A program made the translations under genes and the position numbers. Positions 15,129-23,214 of a stretch of DNA of 64,000 bases are shown one piece after another. The first letter of the stretch is position 1, and each line of letters opens with the position of its first letter. The notes beneath the pieces were generated by a model. That model made no database searches, was not told where the DNA came from, and saw nothing but the letters and a program-made list of their open reading frames with translations. Source of the stretch: an uncultured Victivallales bacterium (lineage in GTDB: Bacteria > Verrucomicrobiota > Lentisphaeria > Victivallales > UBA1829). Where the stretch lies: the NCBI GenBank assembly GCA_944390795.1, contig CALXRI010000013.1, positions 24,642-88,641 of the forward strand, given 5' to 3'.

Positions 15129-16178
15129 ATGAGTCGTTTCAACGTGTTGCGTCTTCATGACGCCTGCAGAGAGATTTTCATCCGGGCTGGGGTTCCGGCT
15201 GAAGATGCGGGAATGCTTGCCGAAGTGCTGGTTACGACAGACATGCGGGGCGTTCATTCGCATGGTGTCGTGCGGAGCGCCCGTTACATCGACTGTATCC
15301 GCGCCGGAGGAATCAGACCGTCCGCCGATCTTGAAATTCTGAATGACACGCCGTGCGCGGTTCAGCTCAGCGCCGCGGGAGGTCTCGGCATTCCGGCTTC
15401 CGTCAAGGCGCTGGAACTTCTTCTGAAACGCGCGGAGAAACAGCCGGTGACGGTGGTGACGGTCAACCACAGCGATCATTACGGCGCCGCCGGGTATTAT
15501 GCGATGCGGGGCGCCGAGGCCGGTTTTCTCACATTTTCCATGAGCAACACCGTCCCCTTGATCGCCGCTCCGGGCGGTGCGGCGCCCGTCATCGGGAACA
15601 ATCCGTTTGCCTATGCGGCGCCCGGCGCGCGGCACCGGGGCGTTCTGTTCGACGTCTGCATGAGCAAGGTCGCCAGCGGGAAGATCGAAATCGCGGCGCG
15701 GGAGGGGCGCAGAATTCCGCGCGGATGGATTCTGAATGCGAAAGGCGAGGCGACGGAAGATCCGCAGGATATTTACAACGGCGGCATCATGCTTCCCTTT
15801 GCGGAACACAAGGGATACGGCTTTGCAGTCATGGTGGAGCTGATGACCGGCGTTCTCGGACTTTCCGGGCTGCTTTCCGGCGTTCACTCCTGGAATATGC
15901 TCCCCGGACGGGATGCCGACACCGGACACTGTTTTCTTGCCCTGAATCCGGCCTTCTTCGGCGGAGCGGAGCGTTTCCGCGCCCGCGTGGACGCCATGAT
16001 TGACGAACTGAAACGCTCTCCGGTCGCGCCGGACGCCGAACGCATTCTGTATCCCGGCGAACTGGAGTTTGAACGGGAGGCGGACGCACGTGCAAACGGC
16101 GTTCCGCTGCCGGAGGCTTCCGTCAGGGAACTGCAGCGGGCCGCCGCGCTGACCGGAGTCCGCCTGAATCTGAAATGA
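15129..16178 (+). CDS. Ldh family malate/L-lactate-type dehydrogenase
   Basis: 349 residues, full length for the NAD(P)-dependent malate/L-lactate dehydrogenase family (PF02615), unrelated to classical lactate dehydrogenases. Landmarks are TDMRGVHSHGVVR near 40-52 with the conserved histidines, NHSDHYGAAGYYA near 115-127, IGNNPFAYAAPG near 155-166, and PFAEHKGYGFAVMVELM near 222-238. Members reduce 2-oxo acids derived from sugar or uronate catabolism, such as 2,3-diketo-L-gulonate or ureidoglycolate. GGAGG is seen just before the ATG. It is a single-gene unit under the conserved element and promoter at 14988-15062. The exact substrate is unknown. Confidence 0.88.
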   Translation: MSRFNVLRLHDACREIFIRAGVPAEDAGMLAEVLVTTDMRGVHSHGVVRSARYIDCIRAGGIRPSADLEILNDTPCAVQLSAAGGLGIPASVKALELLLKRAEKQPVTVVTVNHSDHYGAAGYYAMRGAEAGFLTFSMSNTVPLIAAPGGAAPVIGNNPFAYAAPGARHRGVLFDVCMSKVASGKIEIAAREGRRIPRGWILNAKGEATEDPQDIYNGGIMLPFAEHKGYGFAVMVELMTGVLGLSGLLSGVHSWNMLPGRDADTGHCFLALNPAFFGGAERFRARVDAMIDELKRSPVAPDAERILYPGELEFEREADARANGVPLPEASVRELQRAAALTGVRLNLK

Positions 16179-16190
16179 GAAGAGGTTCGC

Positions 16191-16226
16191 CGCCGCATTT
16201 TCCCGGCACGGGAGCGCATTGCGGCG
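16191..16226. terminator. Bidirectional hairpin between convergent genes
   Basis: CGCCGCA (16191-16197) pairs with TGCGGCG (16220-16226), with TCCCG/CGGGA nested inside. It lies between the stop of the dehydrogenase (16178) and the stop of the leftward AraC gene (16232), so it could end both transcripts. There is only a short T-rich stretch. Confidence 0.45.
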
Positions 16227-16231
16227 TTCCA

Positions 16232-17155
16232 TTACGGTTTCTCCTCATGAAGCTCCGCTCTGGCCGCTCCCTGTTTTTCCCGGTATTCCCGCGGTGTCAT
16301 GCCGGCATATTTCCGGAATTCCCGGGAAAAAAAGGCGGCGCTCTGATAGCCGCAGGCCTCCGCGACCATGTGGACGGGCAGAGCGCCGGATTCCAGGAGC
16401 TCGCAGGCGCTCCGCATGCGGGCCTGAATGACAAAGTTTGTCGGAGAGCAGCCTACCGCGTCCGCAAAGCGCCGGGTCAGCGTCCGGATGTTCACGCCGA
16501 GCATCCGCGCCATGTTTTCCCTGGAGTAATCTTCCGCGGGATTGGAAAGGATCCGGCGCAGGAGCGACTGAAGCGTGCGCTTCCGGTTCCAGGGATGCCG
16601 CTGGCGGCTGATTTCAAGAAAAAAACGGTAGGTCAGCACAGACAGATGCATCTGCAGATCGGGACCGCCTTCGGTGCAGGTCCGCTTGATTTCATCATAG
16701 ATCTCTGCGATACGTCTCGGCTCCGTAAGGCGGAGCACTTCATTTTCCCGGGAAAAATCATGTATGCAGAGCAGGGAGACAAGAGAGGATTTTTCCACCA
16801 TGAGAACCCGCTTGAACAGCGGAGTGTCCGGCGCCGCATGAATCTCCGCCATCATGTCGGACCGTATGATGCAGAGCGATCCCGGCTGGAGCGGTTCCCT
16901 TGTGGAATGGCTCACGAATTCGCCGGCGCCTTCCGCAATCAGTTCAATGCACCACTGCGAGAAAAAGCTTTTTCCCTGACAGGTCATCCGGGTGACGCCG
17001 CCCGGCGCGATCCGGGATTCCCCGTAGGCGTTCAGGTGGATGGCGTTGCCCTGGAACTGATCGACGCGGTTCCGGCAGATCAGGAACTCCTCATGATAGG
17101 ATTTCGAAATATTGCACTGTTTCCGGAATTCGCCGCCCGGACGCCTTTCCGCCAT
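16232..17155 (-). CDS. AraC family transcriptional regulator
   Basis: 307 residues from ATG 17155, which follows AGGAGG by 7 bases. The N-terminal cupin-like sensor (about 20-150) contains QFQGNAIHLNAYGES and ELIAEGAGEF. The C-terminal double helix-turn-helix (about 200-300) has YSRENMARMLGVNIRTLTRRF and ALPVHMVAEACGYQSAAFFSREFRKYAGMTPREYR. It is a paralogue of the 35187 regulator (QFQQNALYIHAYGES). It is divergent from the Gfo/Idh/MocA gene, with direct-repeat half-sites between the two promoters, so it probably controls that gene and possibly the GH2 cluster beyond it. Confidence 0.88.
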   Translation of the reverse strand: MAERRPGGEFRKQCNISKSYHEEFLICRNRVDQFQGNAIHLNAYGESRIAPGGVTRMTCQGKSFFSQWCIELIAEGAGEFVSHSTREPLQPGSLCIIRSDMMAEIHAAPDTPLFKRVLMVEKSSLVSLLCIHDFSRENEVLRLTEPRRIAEIYDEIKRTCTEGGPDLQMHLSVLTYRFFLEISRQRHPWNRKRTLQSLLRRILSNPAEDYSRENMARMLGVNIRTLTRRFADAVGCSPTNFVIQARMRSACELLESGALPVHMVAEACGYQSAAFFSREFRKYAGMTPREYREKQGAARAELHEEKP

Positions 17156-17180
17156 TCTGGTCCTCCTGTGTTTTCCGGAT

Positions 17181-17209
17181 ATCATAGCGCGGAGAAAGAA
17201 CTTTTTCAA
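17181..17209 (-). promoter_or_regulatory. Promoter of the AraC gene at 17155
   Basis: Read leftward, TTGAAA (17209-17204), 17 bases, TATGAT (17186-17181). The start codon follows after about 25 bases. Confidence 0.55.
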
Positions 17210-17225
17210 GCGGGACGGCCTTTTT

Positions 17226-17252
17226 ATGCAATATATTTTCCCGATAATGCAA
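17226..17252 (+). promoter_or_regulatory. AraC-type direct-repeat operator
   Basis: ATGCAA occurs at 17226-17231 and again at 17247-17252, in the same orientation and exactly 21 bases apart, two helical turns. Flanking bases also agree (T-x-ATGCAA-x-A-x-A). The pair lies between the two divergent -35 boxes, as in araC/araBAD control regions. Confidence 0.55.
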
Positions 17253-17262
17253 GAAAAGGCAA

Positions 17263-17291
17263 TTGTCAAAACAGAAAGATCCTGATATAAT
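17263..17291 (+). promoter_or_regulatory. Promoter of the Gfo/Idh/MocA gene
   Basis: TTGTCA (17263-17268) and a perfect TATAAT (17286-17291), 17-base spacer, with the direct-repeat operator immediately upstream. Confidence 0.65.
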
Positions 17292-17326
17292 TATAGAAAC
17301 GAACCTGCAGAGGAGTGCGGTACAAA

Positions 17327-18541
17327 ATGAAAAAAAGAATCGGCATCGTCGGCTTCGGCGAAATGGGGAAACGTCACGGGCTTGAATTTTATGAGGCGAC
17401 ACACGGCGGAATTGAAATCTGCGGTGTCGTGGAGCCGGACGATCTCATGTATCGCCGCGGATGCGAATGGAACGGCATAGAAGGGATTCCGCGCTTTGCG
17501 ACGGTGGAGGAGCTTCTGAGCAAGGCGTCGCCGGACGGCGTGATCATCGCCTCTCCGAACTTCACGCATCTGGAGAATCTGCGCAGGATGGAGGGGGCCT
17601 CGATTCCGGTTCTGATCGAAAAGCCGCTTGACACCTCTCTGGAGAAAATCGCGGAGATCGTCCGTTTCGCACGGAAATATCCCGCTCCGATCGTCGTGGA
17701 TCATGTCATGCGTTACGCGCCGGTGATCCGGAAGGCGCGCGAACTGATCGAGCAGGGAAAGCTCGGCAGGATCTGTTCCTTCGAGTTCTCCCAGCGGACG
17801 GGAATCGGCATGTTCCACACTTTCCGCAGGACGCAGCGCGGAGGCGGAGGACACATGATCGAAAAGGCGACGCACGATCTTGACGTGATGCTCTATCTGA
17901 CCGGGGCGAAGCCGCTTGCGGTGTCGATGCTTTCCGCGCAGCACGTGGTCGGCGGAACGAAGCCGGACGATCTGACCTGTCTTGACTGTCCGGACGCACA
18001 GGAGTGTCCGTATGCGAATCTCGGGCGCATCAGCTCCGCGGGGATCCGGGACGTGAGCATTCTCAACAAGCTCTGTGTTTTTGCGAAGGAGGTGGATGTG
18101 CCGGACAACGAGGCCTGCCTGATCCGGATGTCCGGCGGCGTGTTCGGCACTTACAGCCATACCTATTTCTGCGATATGCCCGGCCATACCCGGCTGTATG
18201 AGATCGTCGGCACGAAAGGAGCGCTTTACATCACGCTCGCGAAGGAGGAGCGCTACCTCGGGGAGGTCAAGTTCTTCCCGTTCGACGGCAAAGGCACGGT
18301 GGAAACCTCCACGTTTGAATACTTCAACAAGATCCATTACAACGGAGGACCTTATGTCGCGCGTCATTTCCTCGACCTGATGTGCGGGAAGACATCCGCG
18401 CCGTTCACCACCGTCGAGCAGGCATTCACCGCGGAGGCTCTCGGATTCGCGGCGATGCGCTCGTCCGCCGAGCAGAGCCGTTTCGTGACAATCGACGAGA
18501 TGATTCCCGCGGATATGAAATCGGCCGTTCAGGGGGAATAG
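17327..18541 (+). CDS. Gfo/Idh/MocA family oxidoreductase
   Basis: 404 residues. The ATG at 17327 lies 11 bases after AGGAG; a GTG at 17315 is too close to the ribosome site. The Rossmann motif is GIVGFGEMGKRHG (near 6-18) and the catalytic lysine is in LIEKPLD near 100. The C-terminal beta-sheet domain spans about 130-350. An unusual cysteine group CLDCPDAQECPYA near 205-217 suggests a structural metal or disulfide loop found only in some members. The family oxidises or reduces sugars and cyclitols using NAD(P). The setting between an AraC regulator and a galactosidase cluster points to sugar catabolism; the substrate is not known. Confidence 0.88.
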   Translation: MKKRIGIVGFGEMGKRHGLEFYEATHGGIEICGVVEPDDLMYRRGCEWNGIEGIPRFATVEELLSKASPDGVIIASPNFTHLENLRRMEGASIPVLIEKPLDTSLEKIAEIVRFARKYPAPIVVDHVMRYAPVIRKARELIEQGKLGRICSFEFSQRTGIGMFHTFRRTQRGGGGHMIEKATHDLDVMLYLTGAKPLAVSMLSAQHVVGGTKPDDLTCLDCPDAQECPYANLGRISSAGIRDVSILNKLCVFAKEVDVPDNEACLIRMSGGVFGTYSHTYFCDMPGHTRLYEIVGTKGALYITLAKEERYLGEVKFFPFDGKGTVETSTFEYFNKIHYNGGPYVARHFLDLMCGKTSAPFTTVEQAFTAEALGFAAMRSSAEQSRFVTIDEMIPADMKSAVQGE

Positions 18542-18548
18542 AAGCCTT

Positions 18549-18573
18549 GTCCGTGCCCGGTCGGACTCTTTTC
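18549..18573 (+). terminator. Rho-independent terminator after the Gfo/Idh/MocA gene
   Basis: GTCCG (18549-18553) and CGGAC (18562-18566) followed by TCTTTT. A second small hairpin AGGG/CCCT with CTTTT follows at about 18577-18595. Confidence 0.5.
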
Positions 18574-18603
18574 CGAAGGGACGGGAGCCCTCTTTTCAGT
18601 ATG

Positions 18604-18661
18604 GGAAAATAAGGTTGTTTTTGCAATCGAGACTTGTTATTTTTCCAAAAAATCATACTGT
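18604..18661 (+). promoter_or_regulatory. Possible control region of the glycosidase cluster
   Basis: GGAAAATAA (18604-18612) and TTATTTTTCC (18637-18646) form a long-range inverted repeat around TTTTTGCAA. TTGTTA (18634-18639) and TACTGT (18656-18661) with 16 bases between could be a weak promoter, consistent with a need for an activator. Low confidence. Confidence 0.3.
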
Positions 18662-18738
18662 AATGGCGCGGACCGGAAATTCGGAATTCCGGAGATCGGG
18701 CAGACGGAAGAACAATTTTCATGAAACAGGAGATTCTC

Positions 18739-21030
18739 ATGGACAGCAATCTGGAACGGGACTGGCGTTTTACGCGAAGTATCACTGAAGGATTTGAACA
18801 GCCGGACTTCGACGACTCCGCATGGGAGAGCGTTGATGTGCCGCATGACTGGGCGATCCGCGGGCCCTTTTCTCCGCAGAACGATGCGGAGATCACGGTC
18901 CTGGATGCCGCCGGAAACCGTTCCTATCATTACACCCTTCCCGGAAGAACGGGCGGACTGCCGCATGTCGGGAAAGGATTCTACCGGAAACGCTTCCTGA
19001 TGGGGGAGAAGCTTCCCGGGCATGTCCGCGTGGAATTCGACGGCATCATGGCCAACTCGAAAGTCTACTGCAACGGGAAATATGCCGGAGGACGGCCTTA
19101 CGGATATTCCTCCTTTGCCGTTGATCTCACGGATCTTGTGCATCCCGGAGAGAATGTTCTCGCGGTGGAGGCGGAGAACTATCCGCAGGCCAGCCGCTGG
19201 TATCCCGGAGGCGGCATCTACCGGCATGTCCGGCTTGTGACTGCCGGGCGTGTCCATATCGACCACTGGGGAGTGCGGATCCGCACGGAGGGCGGCAGTG
19301 TCCGCGTGACGGTCCGGGTTCACAACCCGGAAAAGGAAACGGCGCATCTGAGAATTTCCGTTTCCGCGCCGGACGGGTCGCCCGCATTCGGCGGAACCAT
19401 GGAGGGAACGACGGATTTCTCCAGCGCTTTCCGGATTGAGAATCCCTCTTTCTGGCATCCGGACACGCCGCATCTCTACCGTCTTGTTCTGGAACTCGGG
19501 GAGGAAAAACGGGAAATCCGGTTCGGACTGCGCGATACGGTGTTCGATCCGGTTCGCGGTTTCCTCATCAACGGCACGCCCCTGAAGTTCCGGGGCGTGT
19601 GTCTGCATCACGATCTGGGACCGCTGGGCGCGGCTGTGAACCGCGACGCGACGCGTCACCGTCTCCTCCAGCTCAAGGGAATCGGATGCAATGCGATCCG
19701 GACCTCTCACAATCCGCCGGATCCGGAACTTCTCGATTTGTGCGACGAGCTCGGGTTTCTGGTGCTCTGCGAGGCGTTTGACGAATGGAAGCTCCCGAAA
19801 TGTCCGAACGGCTACAATCTTTACTTTGACGAATGGTCGGAACGCGATCTCCGGGATATGATCCGGCGCGACGCCAACCATCCGAGCGTCATCATGTGGA
19901 GCATCGGCAACGAGATTGACGAGCAGTACGTTCCGGAAGGGCCGGAAATGACCCGGCGCCTGTGCGCGATCTGCCATGACGAGGACCCCACCCGTCCGAC
20001 GACGGCCGGGCTCAACAACGGCGACGACAGCATCCGCGGCGGTCTGTTCGACGATGTGGATGTGAAAGGCTTCAACTACAAACCCTATATCTATTCCGTC
20101 TACCATCACAATTTCCCGGATGCTCCGATCTATTCTTCGGAGAGCGCTTCGACGCTCAGCAGCCGCGGGGAATATTCCGACCGGTTCTTCGAGGAGCTCG
20201 AAAGAAAGGACAATCTTCAGGTCGACAGCTTCGACCTCTGCTGTTCGGCGGGGGGGACGGTGCCCGATCATGAATTCAAGGGTCAGGACGACAACCCCTT
20301 TGTCATGGGCGAGTTCGTCTGGACCGGATTCGATTATCTCGGAGAACCCACCCCCTACCAGAATAAATGGCCTTCCAGAAGCTCCTATTACGGAATTTTC
20401 GATCTCTGCGGCATCCCGAAGGACCGTGCGTATCTTTACCGTTCCCGCTGGACAAGCCGGAGTGTGCTGCATCTGATGCCGCACTGGACCTGGCCGGGAC
20501 GGGAAGGGAACATTCTCCCCGTTCAGTGTTATACGAGCTTTGACCGGGTTGAACTGTTTGTCAACGGCGTTTCGCAGGGCGTGCGCGTGAAAAATCCGAA
20601 AAAACTTCTCGGACGCTACCGCCTTGTCTGGAATAGCGTGCGTTATGAACCCGGGGAACTCCGGGCGAAGGCTCTGGACCGGAACGGAAATGTCCTGATG
20701 GAAAGTGTGGTGCGGACCGCGGGCGAGCCGGATCATCTTGTCGGCGAGGCGGAACGCTGCGGCGACCTTGTATTTGTCACCGTTTCCGTCGTGGACCGTT
20801 CCGGCGTCCTCTGCCCGGACGCGGGAGACAGAATCTCCTTTGAGAGTCCGTCCGTCATTCTTGCGGCGGACGCGGGCGACCCGACCAGCACAAAGGAATT
20901 TCATCTGCCTTATGTCAACGCCTTTCACGGAAAATGCGCGGCGGTTCTCCGTTCCTCCGGAAAAACGGAACTTTCCGCCCGGGCGTTCCTGGGAGGCAGG
21001 GAAACCGTGCTTGAGTTGAGGGACATTTAA
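18739..21030 (+). CDS. Glycoside hydrolase family 2 (beta-galactosidase type), cytoplasmic
   Basis: 763 residues from ATG 18739, placed 7 bases after AGGAG; an ATG at 18721 in the same frame has a poorer site. Domains in order: jelly-roll sugar-binding domain (about 5-180, WYPGGGIYRHVRL), beta-sandwich (180-280), TIM barrel (280-560) and C-terminal Ig-like domains. The acid/base is E392 in WSIGNE and the nucleophile is E468 in YSSE. There is no signal peptide, so it works on imported oligosaccharides. Family 2 members of this size are mostly beta-galactosidases, and a GH42 beta-galactosidase gene ends the same cluster; beta-glucuronidase or mannosidase activity cannot be excluded. Confidence 0.9.
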   Translation: MDSNLERDWRFTRSITEGFEQPDFDDSAWESVDVPHDWAIRGPFSPQNDAEITVLDAAGNRSYHYTLPGRTGGLPHVGKGFYRKRFLMGEKLPGHVRVEFDGIMANSKVYCNGKYAGGRPYGYSSFAVDLTDLVHPGENVLAVEAENYPQASRWYPGGGIYRHVRLVTAGRVHIDHWGVRIRTEGGSVRVTVRVHNPEKETAHLRISVSAPDGSPAFGGTMEGTTDFSSAFRIENPSFWHPDTPHLYRLVLELGEEKREIRFGLRDTVFDPVRGFLINGTPLKFRGVCLHHDLGPLGAAVNRDATRHRLLQLKGIGCNAIRTSHNPPDPELLDLCDELGFLVLCEAFDEWKLPKCPNGYNLYFDEWSERDLRDMIRRDANHPSVIMWSIGNEIDEQYVPEGPEMTRRLCAICHDEDPTRPTTAGLNNGDDSIRGGLFDDVDVKGFNYKPYIYSVYHHNFPDAPIYSSESASTLSSRGEYSDRFFEELERKDNLQVDSFDLCCSAGGTVPDHEFKGQDDNPFVMGEFVWTGFDYLGEPTPYQNKWPSRSSYYGIFDLCGIPKDRAYLYRSRWTSRSVLHLMPHWTWPGREGNILPVQCYTSFDRVELFVNGVSQGVRVKNPKKLLGRYRLVWNSVRYEPGELRAKALDRNGNVLMESVVRTAGEPDHLVGEAERCGDLVFVTVSVVDRSGVLCPDAGDRISFESPSVILAADAGDPTSTKEFHLPYVNAFHGKCAAVLRSSGKTELSARAFLGGRETVLELRDI

Positions 21031-21060
21031 CTTTTCCAAGGATAAAAAAGAGAAGGAAGT

Positions 21061-23214
21061 ATGAAAAAAGAACGTCCTTATCAGTTCCGGGAATTTCTGG
21101 AGCAGGTGCACCGCCCGGGACGGCGCAGCCCGTCCGCCGCGCCGCTTCGCGAAAACGAAACGTTTCTTGATGGAAGCTGGGAGATCCGTCTCCCCGTTTC
21201 CGCGGAAGACGGCGTGAAACGCGCCGCGCTGGATTTTCAGGACTATCTTTTTACCAGCATGAATCTTTCCCTGCGGATCACGGCGGAGGGCAGGGAACGC
21301 AACGTGATTCAGCTGCAGAGCGGCGGGACGGGAAAGTCCCGCGCCTACGTGTATGAATGCGCGCCGGACCGGATCGTCGTCCGCGGCGATTCCTGGATCG
21401 GCGTGCAGCAGGGTCTTTACTTTCTGGAAGACCTGATGAACCTGCGCGGGCTTCCCGCGCTGGAACACACGGAAAAACCCCTCCGGCGCGCTCCGCTCTT
21501 TTCGCCGCGCATGGTGCATTCCGGTTACGGACTGGATCAGTTCCCCGATTCCCAGCTTTCCGCGATTGCGCATGCCGGATTCGATGCGATTCTGATTTTC
21601 GCGACCGGTCCCGACATGACCCGTCAGGGGCCGCTTGACTTCAACGACATCATCCACCGGGCTCTGCTCTACGGGCTCGACACCTATTTCTACAGCTATC
21701 TGGACGGCTACAAGCATCCGGACGAGAGCGATGCGGACGCATTTTTCGATTCCCGGTTCGGCGCGCTGTTCCGTCATTCCCCGGAGGCGAAGGGAATCAT
21801 TCTGGTCAGCGAGTCGTGCGAGTTCCCGACCCGGGATCCCCGGGCGAATGCGCACAAAACCACCGAGGGGACCAATGAATACACGCAGGGAATCTGCGGA
21901 CACAAGAGCGGTTCCGGCTGGTGGCCCTGCTCCGATTATCCCCAGTGGGTGAACGCCGTCAAGAAAGCCTGCCGGCGCTACAATCCCGAAGCGGACGTGG
22001 TGTTCTGGACCTACGGATTCGGCCGCGCGCCCGCGGAACCGCAGCGGGAAATGATCCGCAATTATCCGAAGGACGCCTCGCTGCTCGTCACCTTTGAAAT
22101 GTATGAGCAGCGCCGCTTCGAGAATCACACTGCCATGCAGTGCGATTATTCCATCACGTTTCCAGGACCGAGCCGGATGTTCCGCGTCGAGGCGGAAGCC
22201 GCCGCCGAAGCGGGCGTAAGGCTCTACTCCATGACCAATACGGCGGGGCGCACATGGGACAACGGCGTCTGTCCGTATGAACCGGTTCCGCAGCAGTGGT
22301 TCCGACGCTTCGGGAACATGCACAAGGCAAGGAAAGACTGGAACCTTTCGGGACTGATGGAGTGTCATCACTACGGCTGGTATCCCTCCGTCATCAGCGA
22401 ATGCGCGAAATGGAGCTTCTGGAGTCCGGAAACGGACCTGAATGAAATCCTTGCGAAAATCGCGGTGCGCGATTTCGGTCCCGCCGGCGGTCCGCTTGCC
22501 GTCCGGGCATGGGAGAAATGGAGCGAGGCGATTTCCCGGTGGGCGCCGAACTTCGGCGACCAGGCGGGGCCGATGCGCGTCGGAGCGGCATATCCCTTCG
22601 TGTTTCTGCCGTATCTGTATCCGCATGTGGAACAGCATATGCGCTATCCGAGCACCCCGCAGAGCGTCTGCGGATCGCGCATGATGCATCCGGATTATTA
22701 TCCCGAGCACGTGCACGGCGGTTCGGCATGCGGCAGAACCCTGCACGAGGATCTCCGGATTCTGCCCGCGGCCATGAAGATCTGGGACGAAGGGATTGCA
22801 CTCATGGAGCAGGCCGTCGCCGCCGCGCCCCCGGAAAAGCGGGCCGATGCGGAAAAAATGCTCGGCGTCGGAATCTATTTCCGCTGCGCGATGACCACGA
22901 CGATTCATGCCAAGCGGTGGTTCATTCTCAACCGGAGACTGGAGATCGAAAACGATTTCGCCGTCGCCAACGGAATTCTGGACGAGATGCATGCGCTGAT
23001 CGGCGAGGAGATGAAGAATGTGGAACGGGCGCTGCCCGTCGCGGAAAACGACTCCATTCTGGGCTGGGAGCCGCGTTCGGACTATCAGGGCGGCGCATGG
23101 CATCTGCGCTGGAAGATCCGCCAGCTGGAAAATCTGCGCGACTATACGCTTTGCGCCTATCGCCAGACCCTGACGGAGGATCCTCCCTTCGAGGTGAAAT
23201 ATGAAAAAGTTTAA
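21061..23214 (+). CDS. Putative glycosidase with GH20/GH67-like N-terminal domain, unassigned family
   Basis: 717 residues, no signal peptide. The N-terminal part (about 45-135) has RAALDFQDYLFTSM, NVIQLQSGG and GDSWIGVQQGLYFLEDL, the pattern of the small domain that precedes the barrel in GH20, GH67 and GH84 enzymes. A likely TIM barrel follows (about 150-520; FSPRMVHSGYGLDQFPD, ILVSESCEF, VFWTYGFGRAP, YSMTNTAGRTWDNG), then a helical C-terminus. An acidic pair can be proposed only loosely (E near ILVSESCEF). It lies 30 bases after the GH2 gene and overlaps the next gene by 14 bases. Substrate unknown; it shares broad layout with the DUF4838 proteins of this window. Confidence 0.65.
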   Translation: MKKERPYQFREFLEQVHRPGRRSPSAAPLRENETFLDGSWEIRLPVSAEDGVKRAALDFQDYLFTSMNLSLRITAEGRERNVIQLQSGGTGKSRAYVYECAPDRIVVRGDSWIGVQQGLYFLEDLMNLRGLPALEHTEKPLRRAPLFSPRMVHSGYGLDQFPDSQLSAIAHAGFDAILIFATGPDMTRQGPLDFNDIIHRALLYGLDTYFYSYLDGYKHPDESDADAFFDSRFGALFRHSPEAKGIILVSESCEFPTRDPRANAHKTTEGTNEYTQGICGHKSGSGWWPCSDYPQWVNAVKKACRRYNPEADVVFWTYGFGRAPAEPQREMIRNYPKDASLLVTFEMYEQRRFENHTAMQCDYSITFPGPSRMFRVEAEAAAEAGVRLYSMTNTAGRTWDNGVCPYEPVPQQWFRRFGNMHKARKDWNLSGLMECHHYGWYPSVISECAKWSFWSPETDLNEILAKIAVRDFGPAGGPLAVRAWEKWSEAISRWAPNFGDQAGPMRVGAAYPFVFLPYLYPHVEQHMRYPSTPQSVCGSRMMHPDYYPEHVHGGSACGRTLHEDLRILPAAMKIWDEGIALMEQAVAAAPPEKRADAEKMLGVGIYFRCAMTTTIHAKRWFILNRRLEIENDFAVANGILDEMHALIGEEMKNVERALPVAENDSILGWEPRSDYQGGAWHLRWKIRQLENLRDYTLCAYRQTLTEDPPFEVKYEKV

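Noticed and set aside
18637..23103. Very long open frame on the minus strand opposite the GH2 and 717-residue genes
   Set aside because: It is a shadow caused by the codon bias of the real plus-strand genes, which have clear domains, ribosome sites and catalytic motifs. The translated shadow shows no family.
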